Notes under the pieces: generated by a model | What the model was told of the DNA's origin: nothing | Seen by the model: only the letters and a program-made list of their open reading frames with translations | The model's database searches: none | Assembly (NCBI GenBank): GCA_963377175.1 | Contig: CAUJNA010003298.1 | Location: 62,001-126,000 of the forward strand | DNA: 64,000 nucleotides | Source: Effrenium voratum | Lineage: Eukaryota; Sar; Dinophyceae; Suessiales; Symbiodiniaceae | Reading direction: 5' to 3' | Made by a program: the position numbers and the translations under genes | Shown here: positions 39,242 through 52,115 of the stretch, one piece after another | How positions within the stretch are numbered: position 1 is the stretch's first letter | Layout: every line of letters starts with the position of its first letter

Positions 39242-40277
39242 GCGCGGTGAGGCGTCTGGGATGCCGAGTTGGGCTTCGGAGCATGGGACGGGCTTTCTGG
39301 CGTACATTGACCTTGGACGGTTACAAAAATGGAGAGGATGCAGCAAAAGTGATTGTTAAAAGACTTTACCCATTTTTATTCGTGCAACTGGCTTGAAGGG
39401 ATTTGGAAGGCGTTGGATAGACCAAAAACATGGGGGCGGAGGCGGATTTCAAAGGGTTGGACCGGGCAAAACTGGGCAGGTTTGCAAAGGCCCTGGGAGT
39501 ACTGCCGAAAAACTGGTTGGGCGTCCAAACAGGTGGCCTTTTTTTTGGTTTCCCTTGCAAGGCCTTGCTAGGGGATCCACCATTTCCGCTGAGAGGCCTT
39601 GACAAGAGGACCGTCCCAGCATCCATGTACCCTCAATTTGGTGTGGAGGGAAGTCACTCATGAACGTAGTTTGAGAACACCCCACCGAACATGTTGACTG
39701 CAGGAACAGAAACAAACATCATGCCGTCAAATCCGCAAGCAGTTCTTTGGGATCTGAGTACGTTGGTTGTTGGAAGCCTCGTGCGTTGCACTTTCATGAC
39801 CCTTTGAAGAGTTGCCCACCTGGAAACCGTTCAATGATTGTGTGCTTGATGAGTATTCTACCAGTAAGACTTCCTTAAAAACAGGTGGCCCTCTAAACTT
39901 GTAGTTGGTTCCTCTTTGAGGTGTGCCACGATCACACCACAAAGGATTTGACAAAAGGACAGCAACTTGGGTTGTGGGATGGTGAGTGGACACTGTTTTG
40001 GTTGGTAGTTTGGACAGCCACAAGGGTTGCCATGACCATGGCCCCAAAAAGGTTTAAGTTTTAAGCATGACTCAACGGAGACGCCAGGGCAGTGGAATAT
40101 GGAATTTGAAGGTTGCCCCTTTCTGTGATACCTCTAAAGTGATAGTAGTCATAAGGACTCATGCCAGTCACTAGAAAGGTAATGGTTTACACTCCAGCGG
40201 TCCCTTTCTTGGGGTGTGTGTGTCTTTCAAATCAATGACAAAATCAAGGTGAGACTTTACACCAGAATTCCCCCCCC

Positions 40278-40363
40278 CCACCAATTAACATGGAACCTGA
40301 CAGGGGGAAACGATACTTGTCTGCCAGGACCTCCCCCTGTCAGGTTCCATTTTCAATTGGTGG
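40278..40363. repeat. MITE-like hairpin element
   Basis: CCACCAATTAACATGGAACC at 40278 onward and its near reverse complement ending at 40363 (GGTTCCATTTTCAATTGGTGG region), with CTGACAGGGGG / CCCCCTGTCAG continuing the stem. About 86 bp. Confidence 0.8.
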
Positions 40364-40753
40364 CAGGGTACTCTAGTGTTGAACCACCTTGTCATTTTGA
40401 GCTGGCCCAGCTTTGCCCGCCGTGTCAGCGGCCCGCTGCGACACGAAGAATTCTTTCGGCACAGGAGGGCCGAACGGGAGGGCACACCAAGAATCATACC
40501 TTCAGATTGTGCTTTATGAGCCAATCTTTTCTTGGGTGTGTCTTAAAGTTTCACAGAAAGCAGCCTAAACCAAGTGTTCACAACCATGATTGTCAGATGA
40601 AAAGTGACCCTCAACCCACCACGGCTGAGTCCAAGCTCCGGTAAAAATGGGGAAAAAACAAGTGGACGCCTGCATGAAGTCCCCTTCCTCCATCGAGCAC
40701 AACTGGATCACTGGATGTCCGAACCCGCAAAACTGGTACTCGTAATATGGCTT

Positions 40754-40842
40754 TGGCTCAAATAAATGTACAAACATGGCACTTTGGTACATGGAACCAA
40801 AGACTAAAACCCGCGTAACCCTGGCTCCTTAATTTTGAGCCA
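40754..40842 (+). repeat. MITE family 1, divergent copy
   Basis: TGGCTCAAA and TTTTGAGCCA ends correspond to the GGGTCAAAA / TTTTGACCC ends of the family; the interior ACTAAAACCCGCG matches the ACTACAACCTGCG block weakly. Confidence 0.45.
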
Positions 40843-41064
40843 CACCCATATATCTTTCGTGTTGGAATCCCCTTGGTGATATGGCAACCCTGAATGAACA
40901 TTGAAGTCAGGGAACCCTTAGTTGGTGATTTGGATTGGTGGTTTGGATGTGGATTTGAACGGGTCCCTGGTTCTAGACGCCAAATGGGAAACCGTCCTCA
41001 GCAGAACCCAAGCCGCCGATTCGGCTGCAAATGCCACCAACTTTCGAAAGCTGAAGCATCAAAG

Positions 41065-41239
41065 GCTTCGGCTCCAGCCCGTTGAAACGGCCCGCGACTT
41101 CGCGGAAGCGAAGTCGAGGCCCCAGGGCCACGTCACGGAGCTGCCCAGCTGGGAGCTCTGCGCGCTGCTCAGCGGGCGACTGCTGCGCTGGGCCCAGCTG
41201 CTGCGGGCGGAGGCGGAGTCGGGCGCGCGTCCGAGTTGA
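41065..41239 (+). CDS. Exon candidate, possibly terminal, unknown protein
   Basis: After AAAG|GCTTCGG the frame stays open for 58 codons, with ETARDFAEAKSRPQGHVTEL and then an amphipathic stretch ELCALLSGRLLRWAQLLRAE, ending at TGA 41237-41239. GC content is above 65 percent, against about 48 percent around it. It may be a last exon or run into an intron before the stop. Confidence 0.4.
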
Positions 41240-44200
41240 GGGCCGGGTGGGGCCCAGAAGTGCCCCGTTTGGGTTCCGTTCCGTTGGTGTTTCCGGAGGG
41301 TCTCTGAAGAATGTGTTGTTGCTTTGGAGTATTTTGAGGGACTTGAACTCGTTTGATTGCTTTGGGTTCCGGTGGTCTGCCTTTAACTTTAACATTTCCT
41401 CTTGAACGAGAACGCTTTCGCCCTGGTCTTGCCGAAGAATGTCAAGATCGTGTGCACCCTCTGCTCGATGACCTGGTGGTGCGTTGTCGGGAGGGTTCGT
41501 TACTCTAAGAAAGTAATATTGAAGGGGATCTCCATTGACATTCTTCTTGGGCCACATTGACATGAATAAGGAGAACCACAGCTTTGCCAACGAGATTTGG
41601 CGGATCATTTTGAGGACGTCACTTAAGTGGACAGAGCGTCTGTATAATGAGGGAATCTCAAGATAGGGGCAGGGATCGCAGTTTCTTTTGGACTCAACAT
41701 TTGTGGTGTTTGTTTGACCGTTTGAGCTGACAAACACATTGGTCGTCTACGGTCGTGGGCCGTGCCCCAATTTTCACACCAAAAACCAGGAAGAGCGTTC
41801 CTTTTAAAAGGGAGCCAAGAAACTGGATGTGGCTATTGGTTCGAACACCCAAAAATCGAAATCCCGGATGCTTGGGTCCACCACAGCTTGCACAATTAAA
41901 CATTCTCCCGGAAGACATGTTTTCCTCAGAAACAGGGGACCCACCAAATGAGTGTTTCCTGGAAGTGGTCGTGGCCCTAAATACACCTTGCGACAGTGGG
42001 CTCCAATGCTTTGGACATGCAAGAGTGGACTCCTTTTCGTCACAGTGTCACAGGAAACGGGATCCCAAAGTTCGGACCTGTTCTTTTTGAATATCCCTCG
42101 TTTGATGCCCGGATCAATGCCCCCTAGACATGTCAATGTAGTTGGTTGCTCCAGGTATGGCACACTTGGGGGATTGTGGGATACCATTTTACTTATTTTT
42201 CCGGTGACCCCCCCCAATTTTTTTTTGGGAGGGTTTTTCTTTTCGGTTTCCCTTAGCTTACAAACCACCAACCAGTTGGGTACCAATTCCAAAAAGACGA
42301 GCCTGAACGCCAAGGCAGGAAGCAAAGAAGGGATCCGATGGTTCTAAGGCTTCGATTGCGGATCCTCAGAGTTCCCAAGCTTCGCGAGAAGGGATGTTGT
42401 CAACCAGATCGCTTCGCAGGGAAGCAGCCATGGCTGGATGCTTTCACACGACTCGGTTTTAGGAAAGTCCTCTTGCTTGCATTCTGACCATGACCCTTCT
42501 TGAAGGCTGATGTTCGCAACAAGATCCATTTGTAGGGGAGCTGAAATGGCTTGATGTTTTGACACGGCCCGTTGGTTTTGGGTGTAACTTCGGGGTTTCG
42601 CTTGGTGACGTACCCAACAGCCCGCTGTGGCTTCAGCGCTTTCGTTTGATCCGCCCCAGCTGCCCCTTTGTCTCTGTCTCAAATCAGCTGGTAAAGCAAA
42701 GCCTGGCTTTTCAACATATACCCCAATTCACTTTTGGCAGCGACAAGCGTGCCCCCAACAGTTTCTCACTTTTGAGTTGCTTTGGGTCCCGGCCAATATC
42801 CAAACGTTTAACCTCGTTAGGAAAAAAGAGCTGGAGCGGAGGGGTTTTTGCTTGGGGAACCCTTATCCTCAAATGCACAGTGCAACACCATAACAAGGGA
42901 GCCACTGCCATTTGGCACAAAGCTTACAGATTAACAAGCAGTTTTGAACGAACCCGTTTTGCGGGTGTCAAAATAGGGGGAGTTCCAAAATGATTGGTTT
43001 CCTGTTGGCATCCCTTTAAACCCTCTTTAAATAGGGTACCAACTCAAAAACACACACACACACACACACACAAACCAGGTGCTTTCTTCAATAGCACTTC
43101 ACAACCGCATGGAAATTAACATAACTTCTGCCCCAGTACTGTGGACAACATCCACTTCGCACCAGTTGGGATTGGTGGTTTCTCCCAGTATTAGGGTTTC
43201 AGAAGCATCCGAACTGGAGCAGGGCTTCGTCCATCCGATTGCTCAGATCGCCGAATTTCGGCTGTCAGGGGCAACAGAAGCTGATCTTCCTGGGCATCGG
43301 CTCAGGCCTCGTTAAATTGAACCTAGGCATGTTTTGTTCAAGAGAACCACTTCGGTGGCTCGCTTTTTTAGGATTTGGTGGTGGTTCCTTTTGAATTTTT
43401 ACTTTCCAACCAAGTTAACAAAAAAGGGTACCTTCAAAGAGACACCCACTTGTTCCCCAAGGTTGATGTTTGAATAACAGTGGGTTGAACCTGTGTCCGG
43501 ACATCCTTCGGCAGGTTTTGTTTGGTTTTCGTCAGGTGTTCAAGGGGGTTACCTAGGGACCGACCCGCATGTTTAACAAGCGGGTGGCCCAACATGGTTG
43601 TGAAAACCTAGATTTAGGACCGAATTATGCGGTGCCAGGAGAATTTCCTCAGTGAAAATACAGTCGTGTGATGGGATTGTGGTATAGAAAACATCCTAAT
43701 CAGCAGCAGGCAAGCAATAGCTCTACTGCAAATAGTATAATAAATGATATGGTGCACACTCACCAACATACCACCAGGAAATTGTAGTCACACATCAAAA
43801 TCATACATTGGGGAACGCAATTGAATATTGACTGTCAGACACAGGTGGGTCGACTCCGCTAAAGCCTTACATATGAGAACTCGGTAGCATCCTTGCCTAC
43901 TGTTTGCGGCTGCAACATTACCTTCTCGGCCGCTTGTTGAAATGAGAGTGCTTTGCGTACAGCTTTTAGAGGAGACATGGCTGGAGCCCTGTTCATGTAG
44001 ATCACCATTTGGGCAACTGATCAAATAATCACAGCCTCACCTGGAGCGCCGGGCCCCTGTGCTCAAAATTGTGTCCTTACACGGGTAAACTTGAGGGTAA
44101 ACAAAGCTCGCGCGCTTCATCATCGGCCAAATACCGTGACCTCACTGGGTTTCAACATGACGGTTTGGACCTTTTGGACGTGGCGCTTGACCACGTGAGC

Positions 44201-44724
44201 TTGCATCTGGGGCGATGTTAGGTTGGAAATATGGGGATGGGGGGGGGGGGCGCCTTGGTTTTGATGCGATTCTCAGTAAAGACTATCAGGCTCAACCAAC
44301 TCAATGGCGACATACTCATACCCTTTGCCGAACTCAAATGACCTTCTTGCCGTTTTTTCCTGTTTGGTTTCCTTCATTTGTCACCCCTTTTTTTCCGCAA
44401 CAACCATTTTGCTTAGTCCAAGTCCAGGCCAACATATGGTGGTTGATCAATATTCCTGTCCCCCAAATGACCATGGGTAATGGTGCTCCAACCAATGGTC
44501 ATTTTATGTAAAGGACCTTTTGATCAACCCGCAAACAAGACTTGGACCCAAGTAAAATAGCTGCATGGCGTTTGTTCGCTTTTATCCCCGAATTGTTGCT
44601 TCGCTCGCCATAAGAACAAAGAAGGTACAAACGCAACCCATGTGTTGAACACACCCGGACCGGACCCGGACGCGACGGTTCCCGCCAGCCGGTTCCCGGA
44701 CGCGACGCACCTGGCGAGCGCCAG
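41240..44724. other. Non-coding stretch
   Basis: No gene supported. A CA microsatellite lies at 43050-43072, a poly-G tract near 44232-44243, and copies of the dispersed motif near 41800 and 42990-43045. A short open region at about 43195-43314 (SELEQGFVHPIAQIAEFRLS) could be an exon fragment but has no clear boundaries. Confidence 0.4.
43050..43072. repeat. CA dinucleotide microsatellite
   Basis: About eleven CA units. Confidence 0.92.
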
Positions 44725-44797
44725 GGGACGCTTTGGTGGAGGCCGCGGTGGCGTTGCACCTGGGGGCGGCGCTGGGGAAGGCGGTGGATCTCGAGGA
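44725..44797 (+). CDS. Exon candidate, unknown protein
   Basis: After GCGCCAG|GGGACG the frame reads DALVEAAVALHLGAALGKAV, an amphipathic helix, then DLEEG. A MITE family 1 copy starts seven bases further on, so a boundary at or just before it is likely. Opposite-frame readings are Gly-rich or Arg-rich and less convincing. Confidence 0.35.
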
Positions 44798-44803
44798 GGG
44801 GAT

Positions 44804-44883
44804 GGGTCGAAGTTATACCAATTGGACCGCAGGTAGTCCTGGGTTCTATTTGCCGGGGCTTCATGGGCACCGAATTTTGACCC
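44804..44883 (-). repeat. MITE family 1, copy 2 (inverted orientation)
   Basis: GGGTCGAAGTTATACCAATTG to CGAATTTTGACCC; the reverse complement aligns with copies at 38813 and 60279, including CTGCGGTCCAATT. Confidence 0.7.
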
Positions 44884-47800
44884 ACGGCCACTTCCGGACC
44901 CCCGCCAGGTCTGGGGGAAGGGAGAGAAGGGGGAAGGGGGGGGAAGGGGGGAGAAGGGGGGAGGGGAGGGGTGGGGGTGGGGCTTAGGTTTTTCAGAGGG
45001 CTTCCTATGCACCATTGCGGAAGTGTGCCCAATGAAAACGCATAGCATCATTTAATATGGCTTGCTCAAAGTCCGCAGTCCAGGACCAGAATCCTACAAA
45101 CCCAAGTGTGCCTTCGACCTTGGTTGGTTGCATAAAACCCAATGTACTGTTTTCAACTAAAGTGCTATAATACAGATTCCAGCTGGGGTTCGCAGGTTTG
45201 ACCCTCAACAAGACGTCTCCAGCTCAGCCGAAAAGAAAAAGGTGCCTGGTGGCCGCTTGTGAAGGGGGGGCTATGTGAATCCATATCAAAACCAAAGCGC
45301 CAACCTCCTTGATGGTTCAACCGGAACCACAGAAACCCGTTGCCGGGCGGAGTGGATTCGCTGCTGGAAGAAACACGTGTTTCCCTTCAAACACCCAGAA
45401 GGGATATCCCACTTGCCATGTTGGTTCTCGTGGAATATGGCGTTTGCAGAGCGTGCACCCCTGGAAGTCCGGCATTGCCTGAGAATTGCCGCTGATTGCG
45501 TTGCAATGGTTCAATTCCCCACCCCACCCCCCTCCCCCATTCCCTCCAGATCCCTCCAGCCTCCAACTGTTTTAATGTGGGTGGCTTTTTTTAGGGGTCC
45601 CCTGAAAGCTTTGGTTTCCCTTTAACACCCAACAACAGGCACCCTCCAAGCCAGGAGTCGCCTTTGCGGGTGGCCTTTGCAGAAGACTTTGAGATCTGCG
45701 CCCCTTGGCGTTTTTAATCGCAAGCCGGACATCCGGCCGCGCGGTGTGGCTGGAAACGCCGTGAGAAAGGTGCAAAGCAGCTTTGCGAAGACAAACTTAG
45801 TGCTTTGTTGTCCTGTTGCGTTCCAGAGGGGTGAAATTCGGTTTTCGAATAATTACGTTGGGGGTTGTGGGGAGATGTGGGGAGTTTCCTTTACAGCATA
45901 TGCTTCGTTTAAGGCAACGAAGCCAATGCTTACAGCAACCTCCATCAGGGGTCCTCCACAGGCTTCAGATCTCCATTCCCCAAACCCCCAAATGTTTTGT
46001 GTAGGTTCCTTCCTGCCCCTCGTGGTTAAATATGAATTTCTCTCCAAAACACAGCGCGAGAAGCTAAATTCAGCTGGTTGTGCTGGTTGGGTTCAGCTTT
46101 GATGGAATCGAACATCGACTGGCTCTTGGCAAGGGCCCAAAAAAGCAGGTGTTATTTGTCTTAGGCTCAGGGGGAGCGAGGGAGCCAACAGAGTCTGCAC
46201 CCATTTGGGTGTTTAAAATCTGGGGACCCAAGAATAGATGGTTTGCCGATTGTTGCCGTTGAAACTAACCTGAAAAGGGTGCTATGCGTCTGAAAATGTC
46301 GAGCGAAGTTGACATTTCAAGGGTTTCTGCCCAACCCAAGGTCACACCCCAAAGAGGCTCCGAGGAACCTGCAAAAAAGCCCTGGATTTATAAAGTCTAA
46401 ATAGCACTTACGTCACGGTGGTATTGGAATTCCCCAAAGTTGTCCTAATGGAAGAGGTGTGGCTTCAGACTCTATAAGGACAGCCGTTCCGTTTGTAGTT
46501 TGTAGCATGTGGGAGGTGCCCATTTGCGCTGCTACCTCTGCATCAAGGAGCCTTTCTCAGAGTGCATCTGTCGTTTCACAAAGGGACGCACTTTCACCAT
46601 AATGTTGGCATAGCACTGTGAAGCCCACTTCCGTATCACAGACTGACTTATTTAGGGCACCAGTTGCCCACTGGCACTTGTTTGTCGTGTTGTTTGCTGG
46701 GCTTCCCTTTAACATCCACCAAATAGATTTGGGAAGAGGCCTGTATTGCATGCCCAGTAAACCAGGCCCTTGACTTCTTTGCTTACACGGCAGAAACGCA
46801 CCAACAACACGAGGGACATGAAAGTCACTGTGGTCGAACCAAAATGAGGAATCAACCCATAGAGAAACACTTCAGGTTGCCCAAGCGTTCACCTCCAAGC
46901 TCGCTGAGGTTATTGCCACAGACAGCGAGAAGGATGAGGAGAAGAAGTTTCTTGAGGGGGTGGTCTTGTTTTTTTTGCACCAACTGGTTTTCCTCTTCTG
47001 TGGGCAGGTGCCCAATTGATTTAAATATAATATCCACCGAACCGCCTGTTGTTCCACTGCAATCACAACCTCTCAAGTTTCCTCAGCTAAAGGAACCCAA
47101 ACTTCGCGAATTGGAACTCTACCGGCCCGAGCCCAAACCCCCTCATAGGGCTCCAAGGTGGACACCTTGAGGATTTTTTGGGGGTCCTGGCAAACCATGG
47201 GCATTTGTGCCGATTCAGAGTGAACTTTTTCTGGGCGGGGTGATGTGTCAGGGCGGGCAAAATAGGAAACCCTGGTAATTTGGGAAAGAGCTCCACAAAT
47301 GGATTAGGGCGATTCTGTCGCCCTACTTCCCTGGACCCGACGCAGACCCCCTTGAACTCTCTTATGGAGCAGCCATGAGACTTCAGGGGCTCTTGGAACC
47401 CAGCTTCTCCTTGAGGACCTGTTTGTGTTGCCCATTTTATGGCAAGCTTGCCGATTCGGGCGGCGGCGCAAAACGAACAAAAGCCACTCTGCATGATACT
47501 TGGTTCCATTTCTTAGTTTTGGATTGCTTTTGAAGGACCTCTCGCAGAATCGTGTGGCAGAGGCAGGCGGAGGGAGAGCTGAGGGTGTCCCACTACAACC
47601 GAGGTACTATATACATGTATATATATATATACACATGCAGAATGGCACTTGTGATTCAGCCGCTGAAGAGAAGAGGAGTCACGCATGAAAGGATCCTTCA
47701 TTGGGGTTTTGGTTTCAGACAGAAGCCTTTGTACCAGGTCACGGCGCGTCAAACTTTGTTGGGCCCATGGTAGGGCTGTTTGTGTTGACCGCTTCACCTG

Positions 47801-49055
47801 TTTGGGGGCTGGAGAGACCGGGTGATCGATCAAGGTAGAAGGGCAAGGTACCAGATGTTGGTTTGTGGCAAATCAAGGCTGTGGGAATGAACTGTTCCTT
47901 GCCCTCGATGGAATTTGGGTCTTGCCTCCCCTTTCCCTTTGGGAAGACTAGGTTGAGACAGGGGCTGATGTGGGAAGAGTTTGGTTTCCAGTTCTGTGAT
48001 ACCAGGCGACCTCCTCCTCGGAACTCGAACTCGGTTTGTTTCAACACAAATAGGTCAGGATGCCTCCAAATGAATATTGCTTCCTTCTGGCTTCCTGTTG
48101 AGCATCCAAAACGGCTTGGCAAATTAGGGTTGTTGAGGGTTCTCCCGTGAACCAGCGGGAAGTGATCTTCACCTGGGTTCCGTTGTTTCAAGCATCAAAA
48201 TTGGTTCATGCCAATTTCGTTGGGGATAACCCTGGTGCACAGCCTAACTTGATACATGGGCCGTATGTGAAGAGGTTTCGATCCACGTTACGTTGCCAAA
48301 ACCGTGTGCTTAGGGAAACAAACAAATTGGCCACCCAGAATTTGTGTCAGCCACTGCATTTCAACTGGGGTCCCTATATTTCCCTTTTTGGTGGTGTTAA
48401 ACATCACTTTTTGGTCCATAAAAGGTGAGCCGTTGGTGGGGGTGATGTTCTTGAGGGGAAATATAGGGAGCCCTGTTTCAACCCATCGGCTCTATCAAAG
48501 TCTCAAAAATATCTGGAGGGAAGGAAGGCAAAGTGCCCACAACAATTCCCCAGATGGTGTAAAGACAAAGGCCAGGACCCAAACGTAATTTTGAGGAAGC
48601 CAACTAAAAGTTTTGGGTGGCCCAACTCAGGAAGGTGGCCCAACTCAGGAAGTGAGGCTTGCCCTCCCTCCAGGGTACCTGGAAGATCAATTTCTGGAAG
48701 GCGCCATATTTCCCTGTCAGGTGCCATGAATTCGTCAGGAGGTGAGGGTTGATTCGGTGAACTCATTCTAAAGGGTCCCGCGCCTCAATAGAGCCACCGT
48801 CAAAACCCGGTAGATGAAGGTAAGGGATAATCCCAACCATAAATGCCTTTTCATTTGTTTTTTTGTACACATGGTTCTGGGTAGCCATGTTAGTACCTAG
48901 TTTTGAGTATGACTCATTTCGCGTTTCCTTTCTGGTGCCGCTTATAAACCATCCAACTGGTGGATTCCTTCAAGGGGACTGGGCTCACTCCATCCCATTT
49001 CCTACTTATCGCACTGATCGCAAGTTTCCTCCGATCCGGAAAACAACAAATCCAG
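44884..49055. other. Non-coding stretch
   Basis: No gene supported. GGGGA-rich tandem DNA lies at about 44920-44985. A short protein-like opening occurs at about 45690-45765. A 20-bp tandem pair (GGCCCAACTCAGGAAG type) lies at about 48617-48652, and a TA-rich microsatellite at about 47608-47635. Confidence 0.35.
48791..48915 (+). repeat. MITE family 2, copy 2
   Basis: Begins GAGCCACCGTCAAAACCCGG and ends TAGTTTTGAGTATGACTC as inverted repeats; interior GTACACATGGTTCTGGGTAG matches the copy at 59281. Confidence 0.65.
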
Positions 49056-49150
49056 GCGCCTCGTGAGCTCGACGTGCAGCGCCTGGGCCGCCGGGAGGCG
49101 GTACGGCGCTACGCGAAGGAAGCCCCGCTCTACGCGCCGCGGTGGGATGG
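49056..49150 (+). CDS. Exon candidate, unknown protein
   Basis: ATCCAG|GCGCCTCG acceptor followed by an uninterrupted, charged frame: ELDVQRLGRREAVRRYAKEA and then PLYAPRW. The GC content drops sharply after the GGTGGGATGG at about 49150, marking the likely end. No domain recognised. Confidence 0.45.
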
Positions 49151-50632
49151 ATTTTTTCGGGGCGGTTTCTGGGTGGTGTGGGTGGCTCGTCGTTTCTTTT
49201 GTTTTTTTAGGGAAGCCCTCATGTTTGGTAGGTGTTAAAGGGAAACCGACAGGAAAACCACCAATTTTGCAGGTCCCCAAAAAATATGTGGGTTCTTGGT
49301 GGTTCTCCGTCAGCCATTAAGGTATTAGCTGTTTTTGGTGGGTTTGTTTTTGGTTGGTTTGTGGCTTTCTATTTAACCACAAGTAAAATTTGTAGCAGGA
49401 TCTGAGGACCTCCCAGGCTTTGTGTTTTCCCTAATGCCCTTTTTATTGGCAACGTATTCACGGCACGGAACCCTTGCAAGCAAAATTCGGGTTCTTCAAA
49501 TGGGCTTGTCTTTTTGGAGGGACCACCCAAAAGGGATTTTGGTGTAGCCTTTTGGTGTCCCGTTAACAAACAAGGGCATCCTCAAAAATAGGGTACCGGC
49601 CATGATAGTCATGCTGACCATCCGATGAATAGCTAGCCATCCAATGATATCTGCATGAGTGGTACATTGTGTCCGATGATTAAACAACACAAGATGTCCT
49701 TATTCAATATGATTGTACTTAGGGGCCCACTCGATTGCTATTCTTGGGACTTGTTTGAATGAACCGAGCATCTGTGATGGATAACTCCAGGATTGCTTTG
49801 AACAGATCTCCCAAAGCGGTCGAATCTAGCTTGATTGCTTGCACAGAACAACCCTACCGCGAGCAATCCGCATTTCATGTCAGCAAACAACTGGAATCCG
49901 AGGGTTGCTTCGAACCGAAGGCAAACCCATTTGGGTGTTTGTTTTTCGGGGTGGAGATCCCCAAAACTGGGTGGTTTTCCTTTCGGTTTTAATTGAAGCC
50001 ATGGGCACCCTCCAAAAAGATGCGCCCATTTGGGGAATTCCCCTGACCCGGGAATGCCGAAGCTTGCGGATTTTCAGAGGCCATCGGTGATGGAACGGTC
50101 GGGTGAACCAGGGGTGTTCTTTGGTCAACCGGTCAACCCAACAACCGTTTTCTTCCAGGTTGGCGGGATTTGGAGACGCCGGGCAACACAAGACCTTACT
50201 TCTCGCCTCATTCACGCTGGATTATATCCATGTGTGGAGGATACCTTTGCATGGGGTGTGAAAGGGAAGCCAACATGAGACCATCCATGTGTGTACGGGT
50301 TTAGCATACTTGACAACGTTTGGTTGGCTTACGCTGCAGATGCTGAGATTCTTCTTGTACAGGGTACATGGGATTCACCCCTCAACCGCCGAACCACCAG
50401 TTAGAGGAAAGCTCTGGTTTTGCCTTGTCCAACAATCGAAGTTGTGCTCGGCCCCCAAGGTCTTCAGCTGCTGGATGCCCATGCACGCCGTGTGGTGCTC
50501 TGACGTGGTGGAGGATGCCGGCACCCAACTCGCTGAGCGACTTGGCCAGATTCGCCCAGGAGAAAATGTCGGGGTAGTTTGGGGGTCCAGTGTGGATTTC
50601 TCTACAAATGCTGCTTTTTGGTGGGTTTCAGT

Positions 50633-50667
<35 letters not shown>

Positions 50668-50696
50668 AATTTGTATCAAGATATAACATTGTTTCG
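49151..50696. other. Repeat-rich stretch with a weak exon candidate
   Basis: Contains dispersed-motif copies near 49225-49285 and 49925-50030 and the CT microsatellite at 50632-50667. The island at about 50461-50575 is GC-rich and open on the plus strand (CWMPMHAVWCSDVVEDAG and TQLAERLGQIRPGE), but its boundaries are unclear. Confidence 0.35.
50632..50667. repeat. CT microsatellite
   Basis: About 17 CT units with one interruption. Confidence 0.92.
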
Positions 50697-50912
50697 CCTG
50701 AAATCTGTGACAAGGTCCCTGAGCAGATCCGAGCTCCTCACCAGGAGGTGTTGGTTTTCGCTCGGCGCTCCCAGCGCGTAGCGAGGATGTGCTTCCTCTC
50801 CGCGCCGCCGGAGCTAATCCAGGTGCCGCGTCAGGACGGGGTTTGGTCGCCAGATGGCTTCGGAGTCGGTCTGAATCCAAGGGGAAGACAGAGGTCCCCC
50901 AGTGCCCTTTGA
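50697..50912 (+). CDS. Exon candidate, unknown protein
   Basis: A frame without ATG is open for 71 codons to TGA at 50910-50912. The central part reads VPEQIRAPHQEVLVFARRSQ, then RVARMCFLSAPPELIQVPRQ, then DGVWSPDGFGVG, balanced in composition and protein-like. The likely exon covers about 50712-50880; the last codons before the stop look like intron. No family recognised. Confidence 0.45.
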   Translation, partial: PEICDKVPEQIRAPHQEVLVFARRSQRVARMCFLSAPPELIQVPRQDGVWSPDGFGVGLNPRGRQRSPSAL

Positions 50913-52007
50913 CCGTTTCTTTTTTGGGGGAGGGTTCCCCTAACATAGACTACAGAGAAAAGTTGGTACCCTTATTCTAATTTCTCTACTGGAGGACCTA
51001 GCAGAGAAGTCGTGACCCGTCGGCTTGGTGGTATGGGAAACCCTTAACCACCAAACCACCAATTGGAAGGAAGCTGAAAAATGGGTGGGTTGTTTTTGGT
51101 TTTCCTTGAAAGCCCCAAAGGCGGTGCGGTGGTTGGGATTTTGGTGGTTTGGATTTGAACCCTGGCTTTTGCAGAAGGTTTTTTGGGAGGACCCTGAACC
51201 ACCAAACCACCAATCCAAAACCACCAATTGGAAGGAAGCTGAACAAATGGGTAACTCCAAACAAAGACACACCCATGTGTGAGGGACCTGGGAGCTTGAA
51301 AGTTTTCAGGACACCTGTCCAAAGTAGCACGAAGGTCCCCCAGGGTGGCTCGTTTTGTTTGGAGTTGGTAGCCCTTTTTTGTACTTTTCTTTGGGTAATC
51401 CAACAGGAAAACCATAACATTTTCGGTTCGTACATCTTTGGGGGTAGGCCAACAGAAACCAACAGGAAACCACCACAATTTTGGGGGGTCCCCTGAAAGA
51501 TACTTTTTCGGGTTCCCGGAGCCCTGGCGACATGTTCAAGCAAACCAGCTGGAGGATTCCCTTGTGAATATCGGGGGATTGGCCTGGAAACCGGCCACTC
51601 AGGGGACGCTGATTTTGGTCACTGTTTGGAGGTGGCTTCCGCAGGGAATACGCCAGCTCCATTTATAACCTGAATGCATGTTTGGGAGTTTCTGGCGAAT
51701 CACTTGGGAACAGTTGCATTAGTCCTTGAACGTGGGAAGGGGGGGGGTTCTGACAATTGCCATAGTCCTTGAACGTGGGGGGGGGGGGTTCTGACAAATG
51801 CCACCAAAGAGCAAGTTTGCAATATGGGGGTTGGTCCAAAGCTCCTTTTCATGGGATGACCAATGGCGAAAATCACTTGACAAAAGTGTATTTGCCACGA
51901 CAAGTTACCCATGGTCATTTGGGTTCCCTAAATGGAATCTTGGTCAATCCCCAGGGGCCAGCGATATTTGATCAACCCCCATTTGTCAGTTTTTGTCCAC
52001 CGGGCAC
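50913..52007. other. Repeat-rich stretch
   Basis: No gene supported. Multiple copies of the AACCACCAA and AAACCACC words in both orientations at about 51040-51240, dispersed-motif copies at about 51360-51490, and the G-run tandem at 51718-51800. Confidence 0.4.
51718..51800. repeat. Two-unit tandem with long G runs
   Basis: AGTCCTTGAACGTGGG followed by a G run and TTCTGACAA occurs twice, about 42 bp apart; the second G run is the longest. Confidence 0.75.
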
Positions 52008-52115
52008 GGACTGATGCAGATGTCGAGGAGGTGCACCGTGCCGCCACGGCGCAGATGCTGGCGACCCAGGAGCGGCTCGGGGCTCGGATCGAAGTGGCGG
52101 CTCACATGAAGATGG
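52008..52115 (+). CDS. Exon candidate, unknown protein
   Basis: Open, helical and charged frame: DADVEEVHRAATAQMLATQE then RLGARIEVAAHMKMG. High GC relative to the surroundings. AG near 52018-52019 or upstream could be the acceptor; the 3' boundary is not defined. Confidence 0.35.
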